A stretch of DNA of 64,000 nt from Gammaproteobacteria bacterium (GTDB taxonomy: Bacteria; Pseudomonadota; Gammaproteobacteria; DSM-16500): the NCBI GenBank assembly GCA_031291255.1, contig JARLJN010000062.1, forward strand, positions 1 through 64,000. The letters run 5' to 3'. Positions within the stretch are counted from its first letter, which is position 1. Every line of letters starts with the position of its first letter. The translations under genes were made by a program, and so were the position numbers. Positions 29,609 through 37,866 of the stretch are shown here, piece after piece. The notes beneath the pieces are model-generated. The model was not told the DNA's origin. It ran no database searches and was given only the letters and a program-made list of their open reading frames with translations.

Positions 29609-30898
29609 TTATTGATGCTCTTCAACAAGCTCAAAGTCAGATTTTATTAAAACCATTAAGTCAGGTTTCTTAGCTTTTATAAAATCACATAATTGATCTT
29701 GCACTAAAACATTAGATAACCCATCTCTTACATAAATATCCATGTATAAACTTTTTCCTAAATGCTGCTCAAATTCTTTAAGAATTTTCTTTCTCACCCC
29801 AGCAGACTGTTCATGAAAGAATTTAATTATCTGTTTATCCTGTAAGCGTTTACTCTCAACAAGTTTTTTATCTTCTCGTTTTTTAGTCAGTATAGTATCT
29901 AATTTTATAGGCGTTTCTCGCATAATCTGGCTGCTAGACTTCGAGGGTTGATAATCTTCTTTAAGCGCCCGCAATAAATACTTAGCTAAGTTATTGATTT
30001 TACCGTTGATAAAGCTAGAAGAAGATTCAATGATATTAATTTTCTCTAAAATATAGTTTTCATCATAGTGAGACATACTTTCTTCTATTTGTTCTTTGGA
30101 GAATCCATATCGATCTTTTAGCTGTTGCGATAAAGTGATGGAATTGCTTAACTTATTAGATTCCTTTGATAAATCCCTAACATATTTAATTGAAAATTGT
30201 ATCGCAATGACTTGTCTGCCCTGCTTTTGATATTTTGTCGCAACTTCCAAAGGCGAATATTTATTCACTTCTTCAATCGCTTTATCTAATACCCTGCGTT
30301 TAAAATCACGAAAAATAGTGTATTTACCATCTTCAATTCCCATAAGCTTACGAAATTGCGCTATGTCAAACCACGGCGTTTGTTCTATATTTTGGTATCG
30401 AATACAATTTTCATATAAAGCTAGACCATATGTAGATTGAAATTGAGCTTGCACAACCATATTTAAACGACCATATAGTTCAGGGCAATACAGTAGCTTT
30501 TTCATTTTGTTACTATAAGAATAGGTACAAACGGCACCATCAATACTCGCATCAGAAATAATAGAACTCGCATTCCATACCCCTTCTGAATCGAGCTTAT
30601 TACCATCAACCAAGTTCCATTCGATAACCGTAGATAACAAGTTAACTAATGCTTTTTTGATTGTTTTATAATCATTACTGTCATACCCAATAAGATTACA
30701 CAGTGCCCTTATGTGTATAACATGCTCATCTTTAATTAACAATTCATCATATGCATTAAAAAGTAATGCGTTTGCTATCTTACGTTGAACCAAGCTCAAT
30801 TTGTTGGTGGAATGAATAGCTGCTACGTGTTTTTTAAGCTCTAAACTTCTCTCTTTTTCCACAGTATGATTTCTCCTTAGTCGTCCTATCAGTACCAA
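29609..30898 (-). CDS. Plasmid-type replication initiator (Rep_3 superfamily-like)
   Basis: NKLSLVQRKIANALLFNAYDELLIKDEHVIHIRALCNLIGYDSNDYKTIKKALVNLLSTVIEWNLVD; adjacent iterons and parAB. Confidence 0.8.
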   Translation of the reverse strand: MVLIGRLRRNHTVEKERSLELKKHVAAIHSTNKLSLVQRKIANALLFNAYDELLIKDEHVIHIRALCNLIGYDSNDYKTIKKALVNLLSTVIEWNLVDGNKLDSEGVWNASSIISDASIDGAVCTYSYSNKMKKLLYCPELYGRLNMVVQAQFQSTYGLALYENCIRYQNIEQTPWFDIAQFRKLMGIEDGKYTIFRDFKRRVLDKAIEEVNKYSPLEVATKYQKQGRQVIAIQFSIKYVRDLSKESNKLSNSITLSQQLKDRYGFSKEQIEESMSHYDENYILEKINIIESSSSFINGKINNLAKYLLRALKEDYQPSKSSSQIMRETPIKLDTILTKKREDKKLVESKRLQDKQIIKFFHEQSAGVRKKILKEFEQHLGKSLYMDIYVRDGLSNVLVQDQLCDFIKAKKPDLMVLIKSDFELVEEHQ

Positions 30899-30904
30899 TA
30901 TTCA

Positions 30905-30975
30905 TCCTGAATTCGTCACACTTTATCCTGTAAGTGTCACATCAAGTAACGCTGTGACGTCCTGTAAACGTCACA
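30905..30975 (-). repeat. Iteron array 2: three copies of TGTGAC-N5-CAGGA (minus orientation) upstream of rep
   Basis: TCCTGAATTCGTCACA 30905-30920; TCCTGTAAGTGTCACA 30926-30941; TCCTGTAAACGTCACA 30960-30975. Confidence 0.9.
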
Positions 30976-31052
30976 GTTGAGTAACTAAGCTATTCTATTT
31001 ACACATTATTTAAAATTTAAATAATTCTATATAAATCAATAGGTTGATATAT

Positions 31053-31069
31053 GGTTAAGTCACTTAACC
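31053..31069. promoter_or_regulatory. Perfect palindrome GGTTAAGTcACTTAACC in the rep upstream region
   Basis: 8-bp arms with 1-nt centre; between the small ORF stop and the AT-rich region upstream of rep. Confidence 0.55.
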
Positions 31070-31074
31070 TAACC

Positions 31075-31413
31075 CTATGATCTTAATAATCTTTGCATAA
31101 TTGCCGTTCTAACTATACCGCTTTGAACGCCTTCTAATCCTGGGTATTGTTTTCTTATTTGTATAACAGCATTATCTAAATTCTTTTTAAAATCACGAGT
31201 AATGACTACATATTCCACTTTTTCAAATCCTTTCATTTCATTACTAAGCTTAACTAACTCAGGATAATTTCGCATACCTAATAAAGCTTCAATTCCCTCA
31301 GAAATCCACTTACTTTTACCGCGCAGGTCATAACCATCTTTAATTATCTGTGCACGAAATTCTTGTTGTAGATTATCGGGTAATACAAATGTGATTTTTG
31401 CTTTTGTTTCCAT
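31075..31413 (-). CDS. Small plasmid-associated protein, possible ribbon-helix-helix-type regulator
   Basis: METKAKITFVLPDNLQQEFRAQIIKDGYDLRGKSKWISEGIEALL; between rep and parB. Confidence 0.5.
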   Translation of the reverse strand: METKAKITFVLPDNLQQEFRAQIIKDGYDLRGKSKWISEGIEALLGMRNYPELVKLSNEMKGFEKVEYVVITRDFKKNLDNAVIQIRKQYPGLEGVQSGIVRTAIMQRLLRS

Positions 31414-31425
31414 GTTTTATTCTAC

Positions 31426-32445
31426 CTATGCTTCGATTTGTTCTAATGTTTCAAGCAATTGCTTAAATGCATGATTAATAGATTTGTAGTCAGACCAATT
31501 TAATTCCGAAAAATGGGGTTTCAAATGGGTTACTTTTGCGTTATCTAATATTGAATCAATAATTAATTTTGCTACTTGAACTTTTTTTGTAGTACCAAGA
31601 TTTACAAACGTAGCTTGTCTACCCCTACCTTTTAAAATAATGGGTTGTTTAAGTATAGATTTAGATTGTTTCTCTTGGTTTAAAATGCCTTTCAATTTTT
31701 TTAAAGTTGCTCCAGCCAAACAAGCTTCGATTGCGGTATCTTTAGTGGATTGCGATTGTATAGTTGCCAATAATGCAGCTTTTTCTAAATTCTTTAATTG
31801 GTTATGTTGAATTAACGTCTTAAGTTTGTTATCTGCCGTTAAAACAGCAATATAATTCATTGCATGTGGTAAAGAACATCCTAATAAATGACTTAAATTT
31901 GTCGCTGTGATTTCATCAAGAGGAATATTTTGGCCTGTGGAATAGGAATAAATAATTTTCTCTAGGTTTTTTAAACGTTCCCATAAAGATAAATCTTTGC
32001 GTTCTACGTTTTCTACCCATTGAAGTAAGCTAATTTTTAATTCTGTGGGCTTAGAATCGAGAATCTTAGCTTGTATATCGGATTTATCAGATAATATTGA
32101 GGCTAATGTACGGCGTTCACCTGCTACTAGACGATATTTATTGCCATGTTTGTAGACAAGAATGGGATTTATAATGCCTTGATCTTTGATGGAATTTGAA
32201 AGAGATAATAAACTATTTTTTTCAGACAATTTTCGTAGATAGTTTTTATCACCTTTATCAATACCATTATATAAATCTTCAAAAGTAAGGATTAAATCAC
32301 GAGGATTTTCAGGATCTAATTCAATTTTTTTTAGGGGGATAATTTCAACACGTAACTCACCATTATAATTATGAGCTGCTGTAACCGTTTCTTCTAAACC
32401 TTCAGTTAATGCATTACTAATTTGAAAAACTTTTTTCTTTGCCAT
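31426..32445 (-). CDS. parB: ParB family partition protein
   Basis: VEIIPLKKIELDPENPRD...LSNSIKDQGIINPILVYKHGNKYRLVAGERRTLASIL; Met at 32445 (MAKKKVF) preferred over 32523. Confidence 0.9.
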   Translation of the reverse strand: MAKKKVFQISNALTEGLEETVTAAHNYNGELRVEIIPLKKIELDPENPRDLILTFEDLYNGIDKGDKNYLRKLSEKNSLLSLSNSIKDQGIINPILVYKHGNKYRLVAGERRTLASILSDKSDIQAKILDSKPTELKISLLQWVENVERKDLSLWERLKNLEKIIYSYSTGQNIPLDEITATNLSHLLGCSLPHAMNYIAVLTADNKLKTLIQHNQLKNLEKAALLATIQSQSTKDTAIEACLAGATLKKLKGILNQEKQSKSILKQPIILKGRGRQATFVNLGTTKKVQVAKLIIDSILDNAKVTHLKPHFSELNWSDYKSINHAFKQLLETLEQIEA

Positions 32446-33310
32446 AAGTAAAAACCCTCTCCATGATATATTGACAGGCTGCTTCATATTCTTGACGAGC
32501 AATATTTGTTTTCGGTAAATCAAATATACTTTTTGGATTTGCGTCTTCTACGAGAATTTCAGTATAAATAGCACGTTTTTTTATGACTCTAGGCATTACA
32601 TAATCAGAAACACCTTTCATCATTTTTAAACCTTCTAAAAAATGCTTATGTAATTTTATATCTCTAACTTGATTAGGTAAAATACCAATAAGCTCAATTT
32701 GATTATCTTTTGTTCTATAATAAGATTCTTGCTTCCACAATTGTAACATTCCATAAATACCTTCAATTGAAAATTGTTCCATTTGAGCAGGTATAACGAT
32801 ATGTGTTGCAGCTTTGATGGCAGCAATAGTTAAAGGACCTTTAGAAGGAGGTGTATCAATAATAATGACATCATAACTTGAACGTACGTCTGACAATTCT
32901 AAAAATCGTTTTAATTGTAAATGTACTTTTTCTAATACGTCATTTTTTGTAACTGCTTCAGCTTCTTGCAATTTATGGGAATGAGCGGGTAATAATTCAA
33001 GATTAGAAATAGCTGTAGGATAAGGGATAACTTCTTCACCGTAGAATATGTTAGCAATACTACTTCTTCCGTCCCATTCATGGTCAGTTGTAGGATCAAA
33101 ATCAGGGTGAATAGCTGGAATTTTGCCGCCACGATAAGCTGGATCATATTCCATTTGAATATATCTGCCGGAAAAATTTGCTTGAGGATCCATATCAATA
33201 ATTAAAGTTTTTAAGCCTTTAATCAAAGCGCAATATTCTGCAAGCATGATGGAATTAGTGGTTTTTCCTTCGCCGCCTTTATGTGTTGCATTAACGATTA
33301 TTTTTGTCAT
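32417..33310 (-). CDS. parA: ParA family partition ATPase
   Basis: Deviant Walker A THKGGEGKTTNSIMLAEYCA; LIIDMDPQANFSG; YDVIIIDTPPSKGPLTIAAIKAA. Confidence 0.95.
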   Translation of the reverse strand: MTKIIVNATHKGGEGKTTNSIMLAEYCALIKGLKTLIIDMDPQANFSGRYIQMEYDPAYRGGKIPAIHPDFDPTTDHEWDGRSSIANIFYGEEVIPYPTAISNLELLPAHSHKLQEAEAVTKNDVLEKVHLQLKRFLELSDVRSSYDVIIIDTPPSKGPLTIAAIKAATHIVIPAQMEQFSIEGIYGMLQLWKQESYYRTKDNQIELIGILPNQVRDIKLHKHFLEGLKMMKGVSDYVMPRVIKKRAIYTEILVEDANPKSIFDLPKTNIARQEYEAACQYIMERVFTYGKEKSFSN

Positions 33311-33340
33311 AACCGAATCCCTATGGTTGATTTTATATTA

Positions 33341-33360
33341 TGTTATGCACGAGCATAACA
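33341..33360. promoter_or_regulatory. Palindrome TGTTATGC-ACGA-GCATAACA upstream of parA
   Basis: Perfect 8-bp arms with 4-nt centre, 30 bp upstream of the parA start. Confidence 0.55.
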
Positions 33361-33499
33361 TATGCTTATGCTCAAGTTAATAGAGCTATTTGCTTCTGTA
33401 AATGAAAAATTAAACAAACGTTTAGTATTGTTTAATATATTTTAATAGTTAGTTTAGGGTATGTAACTTATTGTTAGTATTGATATTTATAGGGTTAAG

Positions 33500-33632
33500 T
33501 GTGACATGTTCAGGATTTTGTGTGACGCTTACAGGATTAAGTGTGACATATGCAGGATGATTATGTGACTTATTCAGGATGATTTTGCATTCTATTGTGA
33601 CTGATACGGGAATGATTGAGACGCTTACAGGA
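33500..33632 (+). repeat. Iteron array 1: six copies of TGTGAC-N5-CAGGA
   Basis: Copies at 33500, 33521, 33542, 33564, 33596 (TGTGACTGATACGGGA, variant) and 33617 (TGAGACGCTTACAGGA, variant); spacing 21, 21, 22, 32, 21. Confidence 0.92.
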
Positions 33633-33692
33633 TTAGAAATAATAAAGATGAATTTATAATAATTCTAACGTGGTCAGAAGGGTTTAAAGTTT

Positions 33693-33901
33693 TAGTTTAG
33701 TGAGCGGGGTCCTGTCGCTTGTAGGTTGGGTTGAGCGTTTTTACGAAACCCAACACCCACCGTGCTCGAAAGCTCCGCGCGGAATGGAGGGCTTCTTCGC
33801 TTAAACACGAGTTACTTGACGACTCTCATCCGCCCTGCGGGCAAAGCGGGAGAAGGAAAAGGGTCATGGCTTTTTAGACAGGACCCCCGCACACTAAACT
33901 A
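33693..33901. mobile_element. MITE-like element of about 209 bp with imperfect terminal inverted repeats of about 24-25 bp
   Basis: Left TAGTTTAGTGAGCGGGGTCCTGTC (33693-33716); reverse complement of right end TAGTTTAGTGTGCGGGGGTCCTGTC (33877-33901). Confidence 0.6.
33721..33755. repeat. Dispersed repeat family A (gtaggttgggttgagcgtttttacgaaacccaaca)
   Basis: Inverted arms ttgggtt/aacccaa; copies at 29445, 46470, 54383, 54567. Confidence 0.75.
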
Positions 33902-33992
33902 TGGTCTTAGGGCAATTTAAAGGCCCTGAGGCTGTTTGTAGATTAACTAGGGATAGTAGTGGCTGTATGCATAGATATGCTCACCAGCGATT

Positions 33993-34526
33993 TTATTTTG
34001 CTTTTTTAGTTTCAACGTTAGTTGTGGTTGTTGTACTTTTTGCAGGTGTAACTTTAGTAGACGTATCATCATTTATATCAAAAGAAATGAACATATCATG
34101 CATCATTTTCATGATGTTATTTTGTATGGCTTGCTGTTGAATTTCAAATTGTTTGAGCATAGCTTTGGTTTGATCTTTTGTGGGAGCCTGTGGAAGACTG
34201 AATTGAATGGTTTGTAATGTCTTAGGGCCTTTAGATGTGTTGATAGTCTGTTGAGTGATAGAAAATCGAGTTGAGATCAAAGACGATCCGTTATCTAATT
34301 CGGTCACTTTGATCCAGCCTACATCTCCGTTGCTAGGATTACCAATTTTGATCCAATCACCTTCTTTGGGAGTAAAAATGGGAACCATATTATTATTTGA
34401 ATCTATGGATGAAACTATTTTAGAAGTGTCTTTGGGTTGCTCATATAAATTAATTTGTTTTGCAAAAATTGTTTGAGAGCACAAAGAAATTAAGATGACT
34501 GAGAGTAACTTTAGTTTTTTGTTCAT
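33993..34526 (-). CDS. Secreted protein with bacterial SH3-like domain
   Basis: Signal peptide then INLYEQPKDTSKIVSSIDSNNNMVPIFTPKEGDWIKIGNPSNGDVGWIKVTEL. Confidence 0.65.
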   Translation of the reverse strand: MNKKLKLLSVILISLCSQTIFAKQINLYEQPKDTSKIVSSIDSNNNMVPIFTPKEGDWIKIGNPSNGDVGWIKVTELDNGSSLISTRFSITQQTINTSKGPKTLQTIQFSLPQAPTKDQTKAMLKQFEIQQQAIQNNIMKMMHDMFISFDINDDTSTKVTPAKSTTTTTNVETKKAK

Positions 34527-34586
34527 ACCTTTCTCCTAAAAAAAACACAATAAATTTTAATAAAATGAAAGCTTGTTTTCAAGGCA

Positions 34587-36614
34587 TCAATGTGTTGTTT
34601 GATACTGATTTTTAAGTACTCTGCGCATGATTTTATTGGAAGCTGTTTTAGGTAATTCAGTGACAAAAATAACATCATGAATTTTAAATAAAGGATTTAA
34701 ATGATGATTAATTTTTTTTTGCATAGCATACATAATCTTATTCTTTTCAAGAAGCTGATCAGTCACCGCAAAAATAATTAATTGTGTGGGGCCACTGGCA
34801 GGGGGAGTCGCTGGGATGGCAGCCGATTCAACAATACCTTCAACACCTGTAATCGCGCGTTCGATTTCCGCAGCACTGATTTTAATGCCACTTAAGTTCA
34901 TAGTGTCGTCTGCGCGTCCCAATACCCTATAAGTTTTATTGGGCAGTTGCTCTAAAAGATCACCATGACGTCGTAGTAATTTTCCGTCAGGTGATTTAGG
35001 CATGTGATCAAAATAAATTTGATGATGATCTGCATTGATGAGCTGGGTAGAGAGACCTAATGCAGGAGGTACTAGAGCAACTTCTCCAAGATGGTCAGGT
35101 TCACCTTTGTCATTTAACAATAGAAAGCGTGTACCTAATGCAGCAGTTGAAAAAACAGAAAGATAATTAGGTTCAATAACAGTGGAAGTGACATAGGCTC
35201 CGCCAATTTCAGTGCCGCCACAATATTCTATAATAGGCCGGTAGCCAGCGAGTGACATAAGATAAAGCATGTCTTCTGAGTTAGAACATTCACCTGTAGA
35301 ACTAAATACTTTAATTTTATGCCAATCTAAATTTTCCATGACATGACTATGACGCCATGCTGAGACTAGGGTAGGAACTATACCTAACATAGTCACATCC
35401 GCATTTTGAATAAATTCACCGAATGGACGTTCGTTAGGTGTGTCCGCATAAATTGCGATAGTTGCTTTATTCAGAAGAGCAGCAAAAATTAGCCATGGAC
35501 CCATCATCCAGCCTAAGTTTGTTGGCCATGCAAGCACATCATGGGGTTGTATATTCTGATGAAAATAGGCATCACTCGCAGCTTTAATGATAGTTGAGTG
35601 TGTCCATGGAATCGCTTTAGGAACGGCTGTTGTGCCTGATGAAAATAGAATGTTACAGGGATCCATAGAATCGCGTGCTAACGTAGTGAATGATGTGTTA
35701 GGAGATAGAAAATTTTTCCATTCGATATCTCCTTTTCTTAAAGAAATAATAATCTTTTCTGTAGAAGGTAACACAATAATTTTCGGGGGATTTGCAGCTA
35801 ATATTTTTTCATATAAAGGAATTTGTTTGGTACCGCGTAAGATATAATCTTGAGTGAAGATAGCAGTCGTGTTAGTTATTTTTAATCGCGTGGAAATTTC
35901 TTCTGAGGAAAAACTATCTGCGATAGAAACAACAATACCGCCCATAGCAATAATACCTAAATAAATCACAACTGCCTCTACTGTCATAGGCATAATAATG
36001 GCAATTGCATCACCACTAGTAATACCCTGCTTAATTAAGCTGTTTGCAACTTGGTTTACGCGTAAATGAAGTTCGCCATAAGATAATTTTTGAATTTGAT
36101 TTTTATTATCTAAGTAAGTGACAGCGATAGAAGAAGAGGGTGCGTCAAAGCATGAGTCTATGATGTTCCATTTTGCGTTGACTAGCCATTTTGGAAATTC
36201 AGTGTCATGTTTTAAATGACAAATTTCTGTGTAAGGTTTTTTAAATTTTATATTTAATTTTTGAATAACTCGCTGCCAAAATTCCTTATAATGATCAACA
36301 GACCACTCTTGTAATTCTTGAACTGACTGTAAGTTTAATTCTTTCATAAAGAGTGAGATGTTCGAATTTGTCATCGTTTCTTGGTCTGGTATCCAAGCAG
36401 GCGCTGCTTCAGGGTGTGTTCGCCATTTCGAGAAAAGAGAAGAAAACAAAAATAAATGTAATGCAAAGGGCATAGAAGGTTTTAAGATGTGACTCGAAAT
36501 TTTTTTCCAGGCTAGGGCAGGAGGTTGCTCTTGAATAATCGTATTTAACTGTTTTGCTTGCTCTTCTGTTAACCCAAATTTTTTTAATTGTTCTGGTTCG
36601 ATAGGAAGAGTCAT
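34587..36614 (-). CDS. AMP-dependent acyl-CoA synthetase/ligase (acetoacetyl-CoA or acyl-CoA synthetase-like)
   Basis: ILFSSGTTAVPKAIPWTHSTI; RVLGRADDTMNLSGIKISAAEIE; SNKIMRRVLK. Confidence 0.85.
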   Translation of the reverse strand: MTLPIEPEQLKKFGLTEEQAKQLNTIIQEQPPALAWKKISSHILKPSMPFALHLFLFSSLFSKWRTHPEAAPAWIPDQETMTNSNISLFMKELNLQSVQELQEWSVDHYKEFWQRVIQKLNIKFKKPYTEICHLKHDTEFPKWLVNAKWNIIDSCFDAPSSSIAVTYLDNKNQIQKLSYGELHLRVNQVANSLIKQGITSGDAIAIIMPMTVEAVVIYLGIIAMGGIVVSIADSFSSEEISTRLKITNTTAIFTQDYILRGTKQIPLYEKILAANPPKIIVLPSTEKIIISLRKGDIEWKNFLSPNTSFTTLARDSMDPCNILFSSGTTAVPKAIPWTHSTIIKAASDAYFHQNIQPHDVLAWPTNLGWMMGPWLIFAALLNKATIAIYADTPNERPFGEFIQNADVTMLGIVPTLVSAWRHSHVMENLDWHKIKVFSSTGECSNSEDMLYLMSLAGYRPIIEYCGGTEIGGAYVTSTVIEPNYLSVFSTAALGTRFLLLNDKGEPDHLGEVALVPPALGLSTQLINADHHQIYFDHMPKSPDGKLLRRHGDLLEQLPNKTYRVLGRADDTMNLSGIKISAAEIERAITGVEGIVESAAIPATPPASGPTQLIIFAVTDQLLEKNKIMYAMQKKINHHLNPLFKIHDVIFVTELPKTASNKIMRRVLKNQYQTTH

Positions 36615-36628
36615 TTTGATAGTTGACC

Positions 36629-37051
36629 TTATTTACTTTGAGGTAAATTCTTCACAATATAGTCAGGTAAAGGGATGGAACGATTTAATTTACGGTCTAC
36701 CCAGACAACTTTAGTTGAACCTTCAGCATAGCATAGGGAAGTGTCATTTTGAGAAATGATTTTGTAATAGCACTCATGACTGCTGCGTCCAGGAGGGCCC
36801 ACAAAAAGTTGGATAATAAGTTTTTCAGGGTAAATAATGGGTTTTAAGAAAGTACATGCAGCATTGATAATAACGGGTCCTTGATCTTGCCAATCAACAT
36901 TAGTGGGGGCAATAGTTCTCCACCATGCAATTCTTGTAGATTCAAAATACGAGAAGAAGACACTATTATTAACATGCCCAAATGCATCCATATCGCACCA
37001 ACGAACAGTTATGTCTTCTGTATGGACGAGTGAGCCTTGGGTTTCTACCAT
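36629..37051 (-). CDS. Acyl-CoA thioesterase (4HBT hot-dog fold)
   Basis: VRWCDMDAFGHVNNSVFFSYFESTRIAWW. Confidence 0.9.
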   Translation of the reverse strand: MVETQGSLVHTEDITVRWCDMDAFGHVNNSVFFSYFESTRIAWWRTIAPTNVDWQDQGPVIINAACTFLKPIIYPEKLIIQLFVGPPGRSSHECYYKIISQNDTSLCYAEGSTKVVWVDRKLNRSIPLPDYIVKNLPQSK

Positions 37052-37151
37052 CGTAATACCACAATAGATTATTTAAATTTACCGTTTTAAAGTAGCAATA
37101 CAAGATAAGCTTTACAACTGAAGAAGATGTAAAGCTTACTTGATCTGTAGC

Positions 37152-37418
37152 TTAGTCTAACATGCCATACTGTTTTAGCTTTTTACGCAATGTTCCTCTG
37201 GATATTCCAAGGATAGTTGCCATTTTAACTTGATTGTAATGAGTATGATTAATAAGTGTTTCTAACAATGGCCGTTCAATTTCTTCTAATAAGATAGAAT
37301 AAAAATCAACGGGCTGTTCTGATCCAATATTTGAAAAATAATTACGTAATGTATCTTTAACAGCTTGTCTTAAGGTGATGCTGTCTAATGTTTCTGCTGT
37401 AGCTATTTTATCTACCAT
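37152..37418 (-). CDS. fis: Fis family DNA-binding protein
   Basis: C-terminal HTH LLETLINHTHYNQVKMATILGISRGTLRKKLKQYGML. Confidence 0.92.
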   Translation of the reverse strand: MVDKIATAETLDSITLRQAVKDTLRNYFSNIGSEQPVDFYSILLEEIERPLLETLINHTHYNQVKMATILGISRGTLRKKLKQYGMLD

Positions 37419-37484
37419 AAATAAACTCCATGTGATGACTTGTGCTTAATAACGATAGTGAAAAGTTATAATGAGGAAGTCTTA

Positions 37485-37511
37485 TAAGCTCTCATTTTAT
37501 ATGAGAGCTTA
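37485..37511. other. Hairpin with perfect 11-bp arms between hupB and fis
   Basis: TAAGCTCTCAT-tttat-ATGAGAGCTTA. Confidence 0.6.
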
Positions 37512-37530
37512 ATGTTTAGAACTAAATAAC

Positions 37531-37815
37531 TTAAGCGTCTTTAGAATCTACTATATCTTTAAGATTCTTCCCCGCTTTAAAGAAGGGTACAGTAGCAGCT
37601 TTAATGATCATTTCTATGCCAGTCTGTGGATTTCGCACTTTGCGAGCAGACCTTTTTTTCACACCAAAGCTACCAAAGCCCACCAAAGATACAGTCTTAC
37701 CATTTGTAAGTGTATCCACAATACTTTCTAATGCAGCCGCAAGTGCTTTTTCTGCTTTAGATTGCGGAATTTCAGCTTTAGATGCAATCGTTAAAACAAG
37801 CTGAGACTTATTCAT
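37531..37815 (-). CDS. hupB: DNA-binding protein HU
   Basis: MNKSQLVLTIASKAEIPQSKAEKALAAALESI...VSLVGFGSFGVKKRSARKVRNPQTG. Confidence 0.95.
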   Translation of the reverse strand: MNKSQLVLTIASKAEIPQSKAEKALAAALESIVDTLTNGKTVSLVGFGSFGVKKRSARKVRNPQTGIEMIIKAATVPFFKAGKNLKDIVDSKDA

Positions 37816-37866
37816 AGCGACTCCTTGATCTTAAAGTAGAAATAACATATATGAGTTCATAATCAA

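Noticed and set aside
33500-33632. CRISPR-like repeat-spacer array
   Set aside because: 16-bp degenerate units at 21-22-bp period beside a rep gene are iterons; no cas genes.
29423-33901. Prophage or IS-borne island
   Set aside because: No integrase, transposase or phage structural gene was recognised; content is limited to rep/par and repeats.
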